A DNA stretch of 64,000 bases, taken from positions 62,001 through 126,000 of the forward strand of contig PABB01000048.1 in NCBI GenBank assembly GCA_002702655.1. Reading direction: 5' to 3'. Shown in pieces: positions 8,510-17,256 of the stretch; the stretch's first letter is position 1; each line of letters opens with the position of its first letter. Under the pieces are notes generated by a model. The model saw only the letters and a list, made by a program, of their open reading frames with translations. It made no database searches and was not told the DNA's origin. A program made the translations under genes and the position numbers. Source of the DNA: Planctomycetaceae bacterium. GTDB taxonomy: Bacteria > Planctomycetota > Planctomycetia > Pirellulales > Lacipirellulaceae.

Positions 8510-10417
8510 TTGCTCGTTGGGCCGGTCTTCACCCGCGAAGTCACCACGACCCCGCGCAGCTGGCGACTCTATTTTTCGCGAGCTCTGTACGTCGCTGCGC
8601 TGTTCGGGCTGGTGCTCACGGCGTGGCTGATCCTGATCGGCGCCCAGCCGGTGCGCAGCCTGGACGATCTGGCGCGGTTCGGGGCGGTTGCCTTCGCCCT
8701 GGTCGCCCCCGTGCAACTGGCCGTGGCCATGGGCTTTGCCGCGCTGCTGACCGCCGCGGCCGTGGCCCAGGAAAAAGATCGCAAGACGCTCGACCTGCTG
8801 CTGATGACCAACCTGAATAACTCCGAGTTGGTCCTGGGCAAGCTGCTGGCCAGCATGCTGCAGGTGATCGTGTTCGTGACCGCGGGCATTCCGCTGCTGA
8901 TGCTGCTGGTCCTGCTGGGCGGCGTGTCGTACGGGCAGGTGGCTCGAGTCGTCGGCGTGACGGCCTGCGCTGCAATCGCCGCGGGCAGCTTGGGGTCGAC
9001 GATCGCGCTGTGGCGAGAAAAAACATTTCAGACGCTGGCCGCCACGACGCTCACGCTGGTCATCTGGCTGCTGCTGGGCGAGGCCGTCGGCGCAGGACTG
9101 CTTGGCGAAGAGCTGGCCGGGCGCAGCGCGACGCTGTGGGCCGACGCCGTCAGCCCGCTGCGCGCGATCCTGGCCGCGGCCGAGCCGGTGTACGACGCGC
9201 GGACGCCCTGGCCCGTGCTGGGCGCGGCCGGCACGGCCCCCGGCGTCTTTATGGTCGGCGCCGCGACGTTGGCGGTGCTGCTCAACTTGATCTCGATCGC
9301 GCGGGTGCGAGTGTGGAACCCGTCGCGCGAGCTGCGTCCGCAGTCGCCCGATCAGCAGCAACAGGCGGTGGGTCACCAGGCCCCCCGCGTGCTGCGCGTC
9401 CCCGGCGCGGCAGCCGCCGCTCCGGCAGGTGGGTCAGTCGCCACGGCCGCCAGCGGCGACGAGCCTGCTACGGCCGCAGTGGTCGGCGTCGCCCGCGGGC
9501 AAGCTGCTCACGTCCACGCCGATCCGGCCAAGACCCGCCGCGTGTGGGACAATCCGATCCTGTGGCGGGAGATCTGCACCTGGGCCTACGGCAAGAAAAT
9601 CATCTTCATTCGGCTGATGTACTTGGCCATCGGCCTGGCCTGCGGGGCGGCGGCGCTGGGCTGGATCGGCCAACCGCAATCGCGTGCCGCGGCGCTCGAT
9701 GCCGACGGATTCCTCGAAGCGCTGATCCCGTTGGGCGTGCTGGGCCTGGTGCTGGTCAACGCGCTGGCGGTCACCTCGCTCACCAACGAACGCGACGGAC
9801 GAGCGCTCGACCTGCTGCTGGTCACCGATCTGTCGCCCAAGGAAATCATCTTCGGCAAGCTCGGGGGCGTGTTTTACAACTCCAAGGAGATGATCCTGCT
9901 CCCGTTGGGCGTGGGGGCCGCGCTGTGGTATCGCGGCGATTTGTCCGGCGAGAACTTCCTGTTCCTGGCGATTGGGTTGCTCACGCTGACCGCGTTCGCG
10001 GCGATGCTAGGCATCCATTCCGGCATGATCTACGCCAACAGTCGCACCGCCGTGGGCGTCAGCCTGGGCACCGTGCTGTTCTTGCTGCTGGGCATCGCCG
10101 TGTGCATGCGGATCATGCTGGCGTTTCAGACGAGCTTTCAGAACCAGTTCCACCCGTTCGCGGCGTTCGTGTTCGGCGGGGCGGTGGGCCTGTACGTGGC
10201 GTTGGGCGCCCGGCGGGAATCGCCGGCGATTGCCTGGGCGTCCGGCCTCGCCCCCATCGCCACGTTCTACAGCATCACCGCCGTGCTGACAGGCAAGTTC
10301 GGCGCCGCGTTTTTGGTGACCGTCGGCGTGTACGGCTTCGCCACCGCGGCGATGCTGGTCCCGGCCATCGCCGAGTTCGACGTCACCACCGGCCGCACCA
10401 CGGCGCATGACTTGTAG
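8510..10417 (+). CDS. ABC transporter permease with two permease halves in one chain
   Basis: This 635-residue membrane protein starts at a TTG preceded by the Shine-Dalgarno-like GAAGGAAAG. The N-terminal half (about 1-265) has the ABC-2 permease layout. It has a soluble start (VGPVFTREVTTTPRSW), then about six TM segments, with the family phrase QEKDRKTLDLLLMTNL. A hydrophilic linker (about 265-340) follows. The second half repeats the layout: VWDNPILWREICTWAYGKK, then TM segments, with NERDGRALDLLLVTDLSPKE. The two halves look like an internal duplication, so one chain may supply both permease subunits. No ATP-binding subunit gene is adjacent, so the ATPase must come from elsewhere. The substrate is unknown. 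Confidence 0.85.
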   Translation: MLVGPVFTREVTTTPRSWRLYFSRALYVAALFGLVLTAWLILIGAQPVRSLDDLARFGAVAFALVAPVQLAVAMGFAALLTAAAVAQEKDRKTLDLLLMTNLNNSELVLGKLLASMLQVIVFVTAGIPLLMLLVLLGGVSYGQVARVVGVTACAAIAAGSLGSTIALWREKTFQTLAATTLTLVIWLLLGEAVGAGLLGEELAGRSATLWADAVSPLRAILAAAEPVYDARTPWPVLGAAGTAPGVFMVGAATLAVLLNLISIARVRVWNPSRELRPQSPDQQQQAVGHQAPRVLRVPGAAAAAPAGGSVATAASGDEPATAAVVGVARGQAAHVHADPAKTRRVWDNPILWREICTWAYGKKIIFIRLMYLAIGLACGAAALGWIGQPQSRAAALDADGFLEALIPLGVLGLVLVNALAVTSLTNERDGRALDLLLVTDLSPKEIIFGKLGGVFYNSKEMILLPLGVGAALWYRGDLSGENFLFLAIGLLTLTAFAAMLGIHSGMIYANSRTAVGVSLGTVLFLLLGIAVCMRIMLAFQTSFQNQFHPFAAFVFGGAVGLYVALGARRESPAIAWASGLAPIATFYSITAVLTGKFGAAFLVTVGVYGFATAAMLVPAIAEFDVTTGRTTAHDL

Positions 10418-10435
10418 TCGCTGCCCATCATAGAG

Positions 10436-10605
10436 AGCCCGCGAATGACGCGAATTGCCGCGAATGAAATGAAGTTTGTCGACGCCGGAAATGACGCATG
10501 CAAGAAGCGGCGCGGCGGCTCGGCTTGTGGATCGCCTGTCAGCTGCCGACCTGAAACGATGCCACTGTTGCATTGATTCGCGAACATTCGCGCTATTCGC
10601 GGGCT
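10436..10605. repeat. Inverted repeat pair, family J (AGCCCGCGAAT...)
   Basis: AGCCCGCGAATGACGCGAAT begins at 10436. The inverted form CATTCGCGCTATTCGCGGGC(T) ends at 10605, about 120 bp away. The element fills most of the gap between the ABC permease and the first CNNM gene. Confidence 0.65.
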
Positions 10606-10642
10606 AAAAATCGCCAGCGCCCAGCACACTCAACCAACCGCC

Positions 10643-11908
10643 GTGGCCGTACTCGCCGAGTTTGCTCCGTACTTCCTGGCCATGATGGCATTGGCCGTGG
10701 CGTCGGCGTTCTTTTCTTGCGCCGAAGCGGCGCTGTTCTCGCTGCAGCCCGACGACCGCCGGGCGCTGGCCAAGGGCAACGCGGCCCAGCGCACCGCGAT
10801 TGAGTTGCTCGCCAAACCGGAACGCCTGCTCACCGCGGTGCTGTTCTGGAATCTGATGATCAACATCGTGTACTTCGCCCTGGCGTCGGTCGTGGGCATC
10901 CAACTGGAGCGGGCCGATCGCGGCGCCGAGGCGCTGGCCACCGCGCTGCTCGCGCTGCTGTTGCTGATCATCTGCTCGGAAATGGTCCCCAAAACGCTGG
11001 GCGTGCAGCGGCCCCAGGTGCTATCGGCCGTGCTCAGTTTGCCGCTCAGCGGCGCCGTGCGCGCGACCGACGCGGTGATGCCCGCCCTGACCGCCGCCAA
11101 CGCCCTGGCCCAGCGGCTGCTGCTGCCGGGGTTTCGGCGGGAGCCGTACCTGGAACTGCAGGATCTGGAAAAGGCGATCACGCTATCCTCTGGCGACCGG
11201 CACCTGGCCGATCGCGAACGCAGCGCGCTGCAGAACATCGTGTCGCTCAGCGAGTTGCAGGCTGAGGAATTGATGCGGCCCCGACGGCAATACGATTGCT
11301 ACGTCCCGCCGATTCACCTGGCCGATCTGGGGGGCGACCTGACCCGCAGCGGCTACGTGCTGGTCGCCGAGGAAGGTTCCGAGGAGGTCGTCGCCGCGAT
11401 TCCGCTCAAACTGCTGCCGACCGTGCCCCGCTCGCACCTGGAGCACTACGCCCAGCCGGTGATCTACATGCCGTGGTGCGCCACGGGGGCGGCGGTGCTG
11501 GAAGAACTCAATCGCCAACGCCGCGAGGTGGCGGCCATCGTCAACGAATACGGCGAGACGGTCGGCATCGTCACGCTGGAGGATCTGCTGGCCACGATTT
11601 TCGAGGACCAGTCGAGCCGCAGCGCGCGGCTGCTGGCCACCGCGTCGATCGCCCCCGCGGGGGACGACGCCTGGGAAGTGACCGGCATGACCAGCCTGCG
11701 GCGACTGCAGCGCCACTTTGCCGTGGAACTGGAAGAAACGCACAGCGCCACGGTGGCCGGCGTGCTGCATGAGAAACTGCAGCGGATCCCCGAACCCGGC
11801 GACGAGTTGAGTTGGAGCGGCTTTGAATTTCACGTTCTCGACGCGGTGGAAGACGGCACGTTGCGCGTGCGTCTCACCCGCAGTTTGAGCGAAGGATTGT
11901 ACGACTGA
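10643..11908 (+). CDS. CNNM/CorC-family transporter (DUF21 domain with CBS pair)
   Basis: This 421-residue protein starts at a GTG. A CNNM (DUF21) membrane domain of about four helices covers residues 1-175 and includes the family phrase AFFSCAEAALFSL and the conserved SEMVPKTLGVQRP. A CBS-pair region follows (about 205-325, with EVAAIVNEYGETVGIVTLED). A CorC/HlyC-type C-terminal domain (about 335-415) ends in DGTLRVRLTRS. The family is linked to Mg2+/Co2+ or other cation transport at the cytoplasmic membrane; the substrate here is not proven. A second, shorter CNNM gene follows 148 bp downstream, as is common for this family. Confidence 0.88.
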   Translation: MAVLAEFAPYFLAMMALAVASAFFSCAEAALFSLQPDDRRALAKGNAAQRTAIELLAKPERLLTAVLFWNLMINIVYFALASVVGIQLERADRGAEALATALLALLLLIICSEMVPKTLGVQRPQVLSAVLSLPLSGAVRATDAVMPALTAANALAQRLLLPGFRREPYLELQDLEKAITLSSGDRHLADRERSALQNIVSLSELQAEELMRPRRQYDCYVPPIHLADLGGDLTRSGYVLVAEEGSEEVVAAIPLKLLPTVPRSHLEHYAQPVIYMPWCATGAAVLEELNRQRREVAAIVNEYGETVGIVTLEDLLATIFEDQSSRSARLLATASIAPAGDDAWEVTGMTSLRRLQRHFAVELEETHSATVAGVLHEKLQRIPEPGDELSWSGFEFHVLDAVEDGTLRVRLTRSLSEGLYD

Positions 11909-11950
11909 ATGAACTGTTTTGTGGACAGCCTTGTGAACGGACACGGCCAG

Positions 11951-12030
11951 GGCTATCCGCTGTCGGCTATCGGCTGTCAGCCAGAGCGAATACTCTCTGG
12001 CCGAGAGCCGATAGCCGACGGCCGAGAGCC
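11951..12030. repeat. Repeat family F, full inverted element
   Basis: GGCTATCCGCTGTCGGCTAT at the left is mirrored by GAGAGCCGATAGCCGACGGC near the right end. The arms are about 32 nt with a centre of about 20 nt. The element occupies most of the gap between the two CNNM genes. Confidence 0.7.
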
Positions 12031-12056
12031 TTGCAAAGCGTAAGCGACGCCAACCT

Positions 12057-13031
12057 GTGATCATCATCCTGTTACTCTTCGCCGCCGGTTTGGCTCTGAG
12101 CGCATTTTTCAGCGGCTCGGAGACCGGCTTCTATCGCCTGACGCGGCTGCGGCTGGTGATGGATGCGCTCACTGGCGACCGCTCGGCCAAGCTGATGCTG
12201 CGGCTGGCGAATCAGCCGTCGCTGTTCGTCGCGACCGCGCTGGTGGGCAATAACGTGGCGAACTATCTGTCGTCGCTGGCCGTGGTGATGGGCGTGCAAC
12301 GGTGGTTCCCGACCAGCGGCACGCTGGGCGAGTTGGCGGCCCCGGTGATCGTGGCGCCGGTGCTGTTCATTTTTGGCGAGCTGCTGCCCAAGAACGCGTT
12401 CTTCGCGGCGCCGCACCGGCTGATGCGCCGCGCGGCCCCGGTCATCGCCGCCTGCGTCGTGTTGTTCGCCCCGGTCACGCTCACGCTGTGGGCGCTCAGC
12501 CAGCTGGCCCGACTGATCTCCGGCCGCACGCCGCAGGAAGTCCAGGGCACCCTCGCCCGCCGCGAGATTGCCGAGCTGCTCGACGAAGGGCACGAAGCCG
12601 GCATCCTGTTGCCGATCCAGCGCACGCTCACTCAGCGGATGCTCGCGGTCGCCGGGCAACCCGTGCGCAACTTCGCGTCGCCGGCAGGGCGTGTCGTGCG
12701 GGTGACGACCCAGATGAGCAAAAGCGAAATCTTGCGCATCGCCCAACGACACGGCCGCACGCTGATGCCGGTCGAAGACCCGGCCCAGAAGCGCAAGCTG
12801 GTCGGCTACGTCCGCACAATCGATATGTACCTGCACGACGACAACGAATCGCCCCAGCCGCGGCCGGTGACGCGATTGTTGGACACCGAGAGTTTCTTGA
12901 GCGCCCTGGGCAAACTGTCCGAAGCCGACGATGCGCTGGGCCACGTGGTGACCGCCGCCGGCAAGACCGTGGGCTTCGTGACCGGCCGCGAACTGCGGCT
13001 CACCTTGTTCCGCGCCCAGGCGCTGGCGTAG
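12057..13031 (+). CDS. Short CNNM (DUF21) domain protein with divergent CBS region
   Basis: This 324-residue protein starts at a GTG. The CNNM domain (residues 1-170) carries ALSAFFSGSETGFYRLTRLRL near the start and FGELLPKNAFFAAPHRLMRR. A divergent CBS-like segment (about 195-320) ends in GKTVGFVTGRELRLTLF. It lacks the CorC/HlyC C-terminal domain present in the gene upstream, so the two are unequal paralogues that may act together. A cation-transport role follows from the family only. A palindrome-rich stretch (AAGCGC at 13047 to GCGCTT at 13087, containing GGCGAATTCGCC) follows the stop codon and may act as a terminator, but it has no T-run. Confidence 0.85.
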   Translation: MIIILLLFAAGLALSAFFSGSETGFYRLTRLRLVMDALTGDRSAKLMLRLANQPSLFVATALVGNNVANYLSSLAVVMGVQRWFPTSGTLGELAAPVIVAPVLFIFGELLPKNAFFAAPHRLMRRAAPVIAACVVLFAPVTLTLWALSQLARLISGRTPQEVQGTLARREIAELLDEGHEAGILLPIQRTLTQRMLAVAGQPVRNFASPAGRVVRVTTQMSKSEILRIAQRHGRTLMPVEDPAQKRKLVGYVRTIDMYLHDDNESPQPRPVTRLLDTESFLSALGKLSEADDALGHVVTAAGKTVGFVTGRELRLTLFRAQALA

Positions 13032-13111
13032 GTCAGCGCATAAGAAAAGCGCGAGGCGAATTCGCCGCAGCGATTCTCCTTGCGCTTGTGTGTATCGTCA
13101 GCCGCGCGAGC

Positions 13112-13363
13112 TCACTTCGAGTAGCCCAGCGACTTGATCACGCCCAGCATCTCTTCGTGGTTGATGAACCGGCGGCGGTGCAGCAACTTGTACTGATCGA
13201 TCGCGTTGGCCAACTCGGCCGCATCGGGGGACAGATCGTCGTACGAGTTGGCGAACTGGCGGCGCTCGAAGCCCGCCGGGCTCTCCGCTCGATTCGGATC
13301 GCGCCGGTCGACAAAGTTGGGATCGGAGGCAGTCTGCTGCTGCTCGAGCAAGGTCGCGTCCAT
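13112..13363 (-). CDS. Small conserved planctomycete protein of unknown function
   Basis: This 83-residue acidic/basic soluble protein begins MDATLLEQQQTASD, with AGGCGA upstream of the ATG at 13363. The core phrase ERRQFANSYDDLSPDAAELA and the C-terminal LLHRRRFINHEEMLGVIKSL are highly regular. In my recollection they recur in planctomycete genomes as a hypothetical protein of about this length. There is no signal peptide or membrane segment. It is predicted to be helical, with alternating charged residues in its second half. No function can be assigned. Confidence 0.75.
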   Translation of the reverse strand: MDATLLEQQQTASDPNFVDRRDPNRAESPAGFERRQFANSYDDLSPDAAELANAIDQYKLLHRRRFINHEEMLGVIKSLGYSK

Positions 13364-13605
13364 AGCGTCGCCTGGGGTTGGGGATGATGCGCTGAGGTGG
13401 TGAATGTCGCCAGGGAAACATACCTCACGCACCGCCGCGGCGGAGATTCTGCGCTATTCGGCAAGCCGCTCGGCCCGATTGTGACGATCGTGCGGAATCC
13501 ACCGGCGCGCCGGCTCGGCGAAGCGTGCGGGACAGCGCCAGGGCACACGGACGATGTGCGACGCAGCGCACTTGAGCCTGCCATTTTGCCGTGCCGAGCG
13601 GCCGC

Positions 13606-14523
13606 TCAGCGACGCAAAATCGCCCCGCCCGTCGCAGCTCCCTCGTCGGCCAACTGGGCCATCAGCACGCGGCTCTGTTGATGCCCGGCGTCGACCGCCA
13701 GCGCCTGCTGCACGCTGGTCGTGGCGGCCTGTCGATGCCCCGCGGCGGCCTGGGCTTTGGCGAGCTGAAACAGCAATTCCGCGTTCGGCGCCCCGCGCCC
13801 GCTGGCGGCCAACAGGCTTGCGGCCGCATCGGCCGGTCGGTCGACCGACGAGTAGGCCAGTCCTTCCAGCCACAACGCCCGCTGCGGCTCGTCGCCGGGG
13901 CCGTAGGTGTCCAACAGGTGATGCACGCTCGCCAGGCACCGCTGCGGTCGGCCAAGCTGGTACTGCAGCTCGGCCACGTCCAGCAGCACGCTCGTATCGT
14001 GCGGACTGTAGCGCAACGACTGATGCAAATCGGCCAACGCCCGCTCGGGTTGCGACTGGCTCCTGTAGAGCCGCCCGCGCAACGCCCACGCGGCGGCCAG
14101 CGTGCCGTCCAGCGCGATGGCTCGATTCACGCGTTGCAACGCCGTGACCGTCACGCCCGTTTCGTGCAGCATCTCGCCGGCGCGGACCAGCGTGGGAGCG
14201 TAGGTCGGCTCCAACTGCACGGCCGACTCGATCATCTCGGTGGCCGCCGCGTACTGGTGCTGGGCCCACAGGGCCTCGGCCAACTGCCGGCGGGCGTCGG
14301 CGTCGCGGGGGTTGGTTTCCACGGCCTCGTGCAGCAGCTGGCAGGCGGCGTCGCACTCGCCCCGCTCCAACGCGGCCACGCCGTCGCGCGACAACGACCG
14401 GCAGGTGGAGAGCGCCTCGGGCGCCGGTTTCATCTTGCGCAGCGACGCACACCCGCTCGCGGTCAGTACGACCACGGCAAGCAGCAGGCAGCGGGAGAAG
14501 ACGGGCAACGCGAAAACCAACAA
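13606..14523 (-). CDS. TPR lipoprotein
   Basis: This 305-residue protein is predicted to be a lipoprotein. After a start at TTG (14523, with AAAGGA 4 nt upstream) comes the hydrophobic stretch CLLLAVVVLTASGC, whose LTASGC is a lipobox. The mature protein is mostly TPR helices, for example ADARRQLAEALWAQHQYAAA, AAWALRGRLYRSQSQPERAL and AELLFQLAKAQAAAGHRQAA. A periplasmic or outer-membrane-attached scaffold role is inferred. The frame remains open upstream to 14643, but that extension would bury the signal peptide, so the TTG start is preferred. The two GGGTGGTACCC repeats at 14673-14707 lie upstream. Confidence 0.75.
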   Translation of the reverse strand: MLVFALPVFSRCLLLAVVVLTASGCASLRKMKPAPEALSTCRSLSRDGVAALERGECDAACQLLHEAVETNPRDADARRQLAEALWAQHQYAAATEMIESAVQLEPTYAPTLVRAGEMLHETGVTVTALQRVNRAIALDGTLAAAWALRGRLYRSQSQPERALADLHQSLRYSPHDTSVLLDVAELQYQLGRPQRCLASVHHLLDTYGPGDEPQRALWLEGLAYSSVDRPADAAASLLAASGRGAPNAELLFQLAKAQAAAGHRQAATTSVQQALAVDAGHQQSRVLMAQLADEGAATGGAILRR

Positions 14524-14672
14524 GCAGTCCTTTGTGCGGCGCAGCGACAAGGCAGTCTCACAACGGCGACGCTGCTGCAGGGCTCTATCGGCTTTTCTGC
14601 AGCGACAAATCCGGCGAGATTCGCCGCGGAGAGTAGCAAGCACCCCGCCGCCGCGACAACGCCGGATGGCGC

Positions 14673-14707
14673 GGGGTGGTACCCGGCTGGCGGCAGGGGT
14701 GGTACCC
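14673..14707. repeat. Direct repeat of GGGGTGGTACCC
   Basis: GGGGTGGTACCC occurs at 14673-14684 and again at 14696-14707, 23 bp apart (about two helical turns). It lies about 150 bp upstream of the minus-strand TPR lipoprotein start. A paired operator is possible, but nothing else supports it. Confidence 0.4.
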
Positions 14708-14747
14708 TGGCGAACTCCGGCGGCGGCCGAGGCACTGCTAGCACTGG

Positions 14748-14846
14748 CGGCTGTCAGCTATCGGCCGTCCGCTGTCAGCCACACGGAAAGAACCGTCGCC
14801 CCCACCAGCATCTGGCCGCAAGCCGAAAGCTGACGGCCGACAGCCC
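14748..14846. repeat. Repeat family F, full inverted element
   Basis: The left arm begins GGCTGTCAGCTATCGGCCG and the right arm contains AGCTGACGGCCGACAGCC. About 45 bp separate them. It lies just upstream of the 14872 gene. Confidence 0.65.
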
Positions 14847-14871
14847 CAACCCTCTCGCTCCCTCCCCCGCC

Positions 14872-15303
14872 ATGCCCGTCGTTTGTGAACTCCCCGGCGC
14901 CCGCTTCGAGTACCCCGAAAACTGGGAATTGGAAGACGCCTCGCAGCAGCAGACCGCGCAGGTCACGGTGCTGGCGCCGGGCACCGGCATGTGGCAGATC
15001 ACCCAACACCCGGCCAATGCCGAGGCCGAGCCGCTGTTCGACGAAGCGATCGCCGCGCTGCGAAAAGAATATCGCGAAATCGAAGTGCTCCCCGCGACCG
15101 ACGCGTTGGAAGGCCGCGAGTTAACCGGCTTCGACGTCAACTTTTTCTATCTCGATTTGGTCGTGTCGATCTGGCTCCGCGCGGTGCCCACCCCCCAGGG
15201 CTTGTACATGGTGATGTGTCAGGCCGAGGACCGCGAGCTCCAGCAGGTCGGCCCCGTGTTCCGGGCAATGATCGCCAGCCTGCTACGGTCGCTGCCGAAG
15301 TAA
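14872..15303 (+). CDS. Conserved hypothetical protein, 143 residues
   Basis: This soluble 143-residue protein starts MPVVCELPGARFEYPENWEL. The start resembles the opening strands of DcrB/PsbP-like domains ('...YPENWEL... VTVLAPGTGMWQITQHP'). Those are small alpha/beta folds often found as stress or lipoprotein domains; here there is no signal peptide. The C-terminal helix has the pattern VGPVFRAMIASLLRSL, also typical of that fold. The assignment is based on pattern only. The ATG at 14872 follows a pyrimidine-rich stretch with no clear ribosome-binding site. Confidence 0.7.
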   Translation: MPVVCELPGARFEYPENWELEDASQQQTAQVTVLAPGTGMWQITQHPANAEAEPLFDEAIAALRKEYREIEVLPATDALEGRELTGFDVNFFYLDLVVSIWLRAVPTPQGLYMVMCQAEDRELQQVGPVFRAMIASLLRSLPK

Positions 15304-15347
15304 ACTGGCCGCGCTGCGGCGGCGTGGGCCCTTGTCGGAGGTGTGCA

Positions 15348-16715
15348 ATGCGCGTCGGTTTTTTGCTTTGGCTGTGTTTTGGCGTTGCTGCGGCGCTCGC
15401 TTTCGCTAACGCGCCCGCTGGGGCGCAATCGATCGACGGCGCTGAATTCACAATGCATGCGGGCGTCCCCCGGCAGGAGGTCGTCGACCGCACGCTGCGT
15501 CCCTTCGCGGGCGAGAACTCACCGGGCGTCGACGCCACAACGCTCGCCGGCAAGGTCATGTGCGGCTACCAGGGCTGGTTCACCTGCCCCGGCGACGCGG
15601 CGGGCCGCGGGTGGTATCACTGGCGAAAAGGCAACCGCTTCGCCCCCGGCTCCTGCACGATCGATCTGTGGCCGGACGTGAGCGAGCTGGATCCCGACGA
15701 ACGCTACCCGACCGACTTCCGCCTCCCCGACGGCAGCGCGGCGGAGGTCTACAGCGCGATGAACGCCAAGACGGTCGACCGCCACTTCCGCTGGATGCAA
15801 GAGTACGGCATCGACGGCGTCTTCGTGCAGCGGTTCGCCGGCGAAGTGGCTCACCCCGCGGGGCTGTTTCACTTCAACACCGTGCTGGACCACTGCCGCG
15901 CGGGCGCCAACCGGCACGGCCGCGCCTACGCGGTCATGTACGACCTGTCGGGCCTGGGCCCCGACAGCATGCAGATCGTCATCGACGACTGGCAACTGCT
16001 GGTCGACCGCATGCGGATCGGCCGCGACGAGCAGGACGCCGCCTACCTGCGCCACGACGGCCGCCCGGTCGTGGCCGTGTGGGGCATCGGTTTCAACGAC
16101 AATCGACGTTACACGCTGGACGAGTGCGCAAAGCTGATCGACTTTTTGGTCAACGACGCCCAATACGGCGGCAACACGGTGATGATCGGCGTGCCGTCGT
16201 ACTGGCGAGAGTTGAAAACCGATTGCCTGCCCGATCCCCGGCTGCACGACATCGTGCGGGCCGCCCACATCGTCAGCCCCTGGGCCGTCGGGCGCTTCGG
16301 CACGCTGGCGAAGGCTGAGCGTTATGCCGCGGAGGTCTGGCGGCCCGACCTCGCCTGGTGCGCGGACAACGGCGTCGAGTACCTACCGGTCGTGTTCCCG
16401 GGCTTCAGTTGGCACAACATGTTTCCCAACTCGCCGCTGAACCAGATCCCTCGCCAACGCGGCCAGTTCTTGTGGAAACAATTCGCCGAGCTGCGCGCCG
16501 CGGGCGCCACGATGGTTTACCAAGCCATGTTCGACGAGGTGGACGAGGCCACGGCGATCTTCAAGTGCACCAACAACCCGCCGGTCGGAGCGTCGACGTT
16601 CCTCGACTACGAAGGGCTGCCCAGCGACCACTACCTGTGGCTGGTCGGCCAAGGCGCCCGCCTCATCCGCGGCGAAATCCCGGCGAGCGATGCGCCGCCG
16701 GTGCGGGGCGAGTAA
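15348..16715 (+). CDS. Secreted glycoside hydrolase family 71/99-like protein
   Basis: This 455-residue protein has a strong ribosome-binding site (CGGAGGTG) before the ATG at 15348 and a signal peptide (LLWLCFGVAAALAFANAPAGAQ). The mature part reads as a TIM-barrel of the GH71/GH99-like type: VMCGYQGWFTCPGD at the start, HFRWMQEYGIDGVFVQRF, RPVVAVWGIGF, VFPGFSWHN and a late VYQAMFDEVDEATAIF. Such proteins (often called xylosidase/arabinosidase-like) act on polysaccharide side chains outside the cytoplasm. In the GH99-like barrel the acidic pair near the ends of strands supplies the catalysis; Asp/Glu candidates are present, but I cannot place them with certainty. The substrate is unknown. 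Confidence 0.85.
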   Translation: MRVGFLLWLCFGVAAALAFANAPAGAQSIDGAEFTMHAGVPRQEVVDRTLRPFAGENSPGVDATTLAGKVMCGYQGWFTCPGDAAGRGWYHWRKGNRFAPGSCTIDLWPDVSELDPDERYPTDFRLPDGSAAEVYSAMNAKTVDRHFRWMQEYGIDGVFVQRFAGEVAHPAGLFHFNTVLDHCRAGANRHGRAYAVMYDLSGLGPDSMQIVIDDWQLLVDRMRIGRDEQDAAYLRHDGRPVVAVWGIGFNDNRRYTLDECAKLIDFLVNDAQYGGNTVMIGVPSYWRELKTDCLPDPRLHDIVRAAHIVSPWAVGRFGTLAKAERYAAEVWRPDLAWCADNGVEYLPVVFPGFSWHNMFPNSPLNQIPRQRGQFLWKQFAELRAAGATMVYQAMFDEVDEATAIFKCTNNPPVGASTFLDYEGLPSDHYLWLVGQGARLIRGEIPASDAPPVRGE

Positions 16716-16793
16716 GCTGCAGCTGCCACTGGGAGTGCGACGCTCCGCTGAGCGCGGGGTCGGCGCCAGACATGATCGCGCAAGTCCGCATAC

Positions 16794-16862
16794 TCACCCG
16801 CGGCTACTCGCTTCCGCCGCGGCGAACAGCTTCAAGATGTCTTTGAAATTCTCGTTGAGCAT
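16794..16862 (-). pseudogene. Truncated start of a nucleotidyltransferase gene
   Basis: From an ATG at 16862 the minus strand reads MLNENFKDILKLFAAAEASS and stops after 22 codons. The first 17 residues resemble the N-terminus of small nucleotidyltransferases (MNENFKDILKLF... normally continuing into the GG-x-A and DxD motifs). None of the downstream catalytic part is present. The start overlaps the last codons of the frame at 16804-17079, as for a translationally coupled second gene. This rests on remembered family patterns. Confidence 0.5.
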
Positions 16863-17079
16863 CGCGATCGCCGGCGCCGGTGAACTCCCAGCAGTCGAGC
16901 GTCAGCGGCCAGACCATCGCCATTCGCTCGGCGGGCGTGGCGTCGAGCACCAATCCGTCGTCATCGTCGAGTTGGCGCGTCAGTACGCGAGCCGCTTCAA
17001 AGCCGGGTCGAGGTGATTGCAAAAGACAAGGATAACGTGAGGACGCTGCGCAGGTTACACGTTTGTAGAGCCGTTTCAA
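16804..17079 (-). CDS. Possible remnant first gene of a nucleotidyltransferase-linked module
   Basis: The C-terminal 50 residues (TPAERMAMVWPLTLDCWEFT ... EFQRHLEAVRR) look like a small planctomycete protein usually encoded just before a nucleotidyltransferase. The N-terminal 30 residues, from ATG 17079, do not look like that protein and may be non-coding. No good ribosome-binding site is visible. With the truncated partner at 16794-16862 it may be a decayed two-gene module, possibly of toxin-antitoxin type. The rest of this 540-bp gap (16716-17256) shows no other gene. Confidence 0.45.
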   Translation of the reverse strand: MKRLYKRVTCAASSRYPCLLQSPRPGFEAARVLTRQLDDDDGLVLDATPAERMAMVWPLTLDCWEFTGAGDRDAQREFQRHLEAVRRGGSE

Positions 17080-17256
17080 ACCTCACGACGGGATGGGGCG
17101 AGACTCGGCGAAACGGCCCTTGAGGTCCCCTGCGCTGCCTCCCCAACGGCTCTCTAGAACTCCAGACAGGCCCCCTGCATTGCCCGCTTTCGCCGCGGCG
17201 GGTAGAACCGGGGGCTTGTTCATTTACCAACCCCTCGGGCGGCTGCCGGCGGCGTT

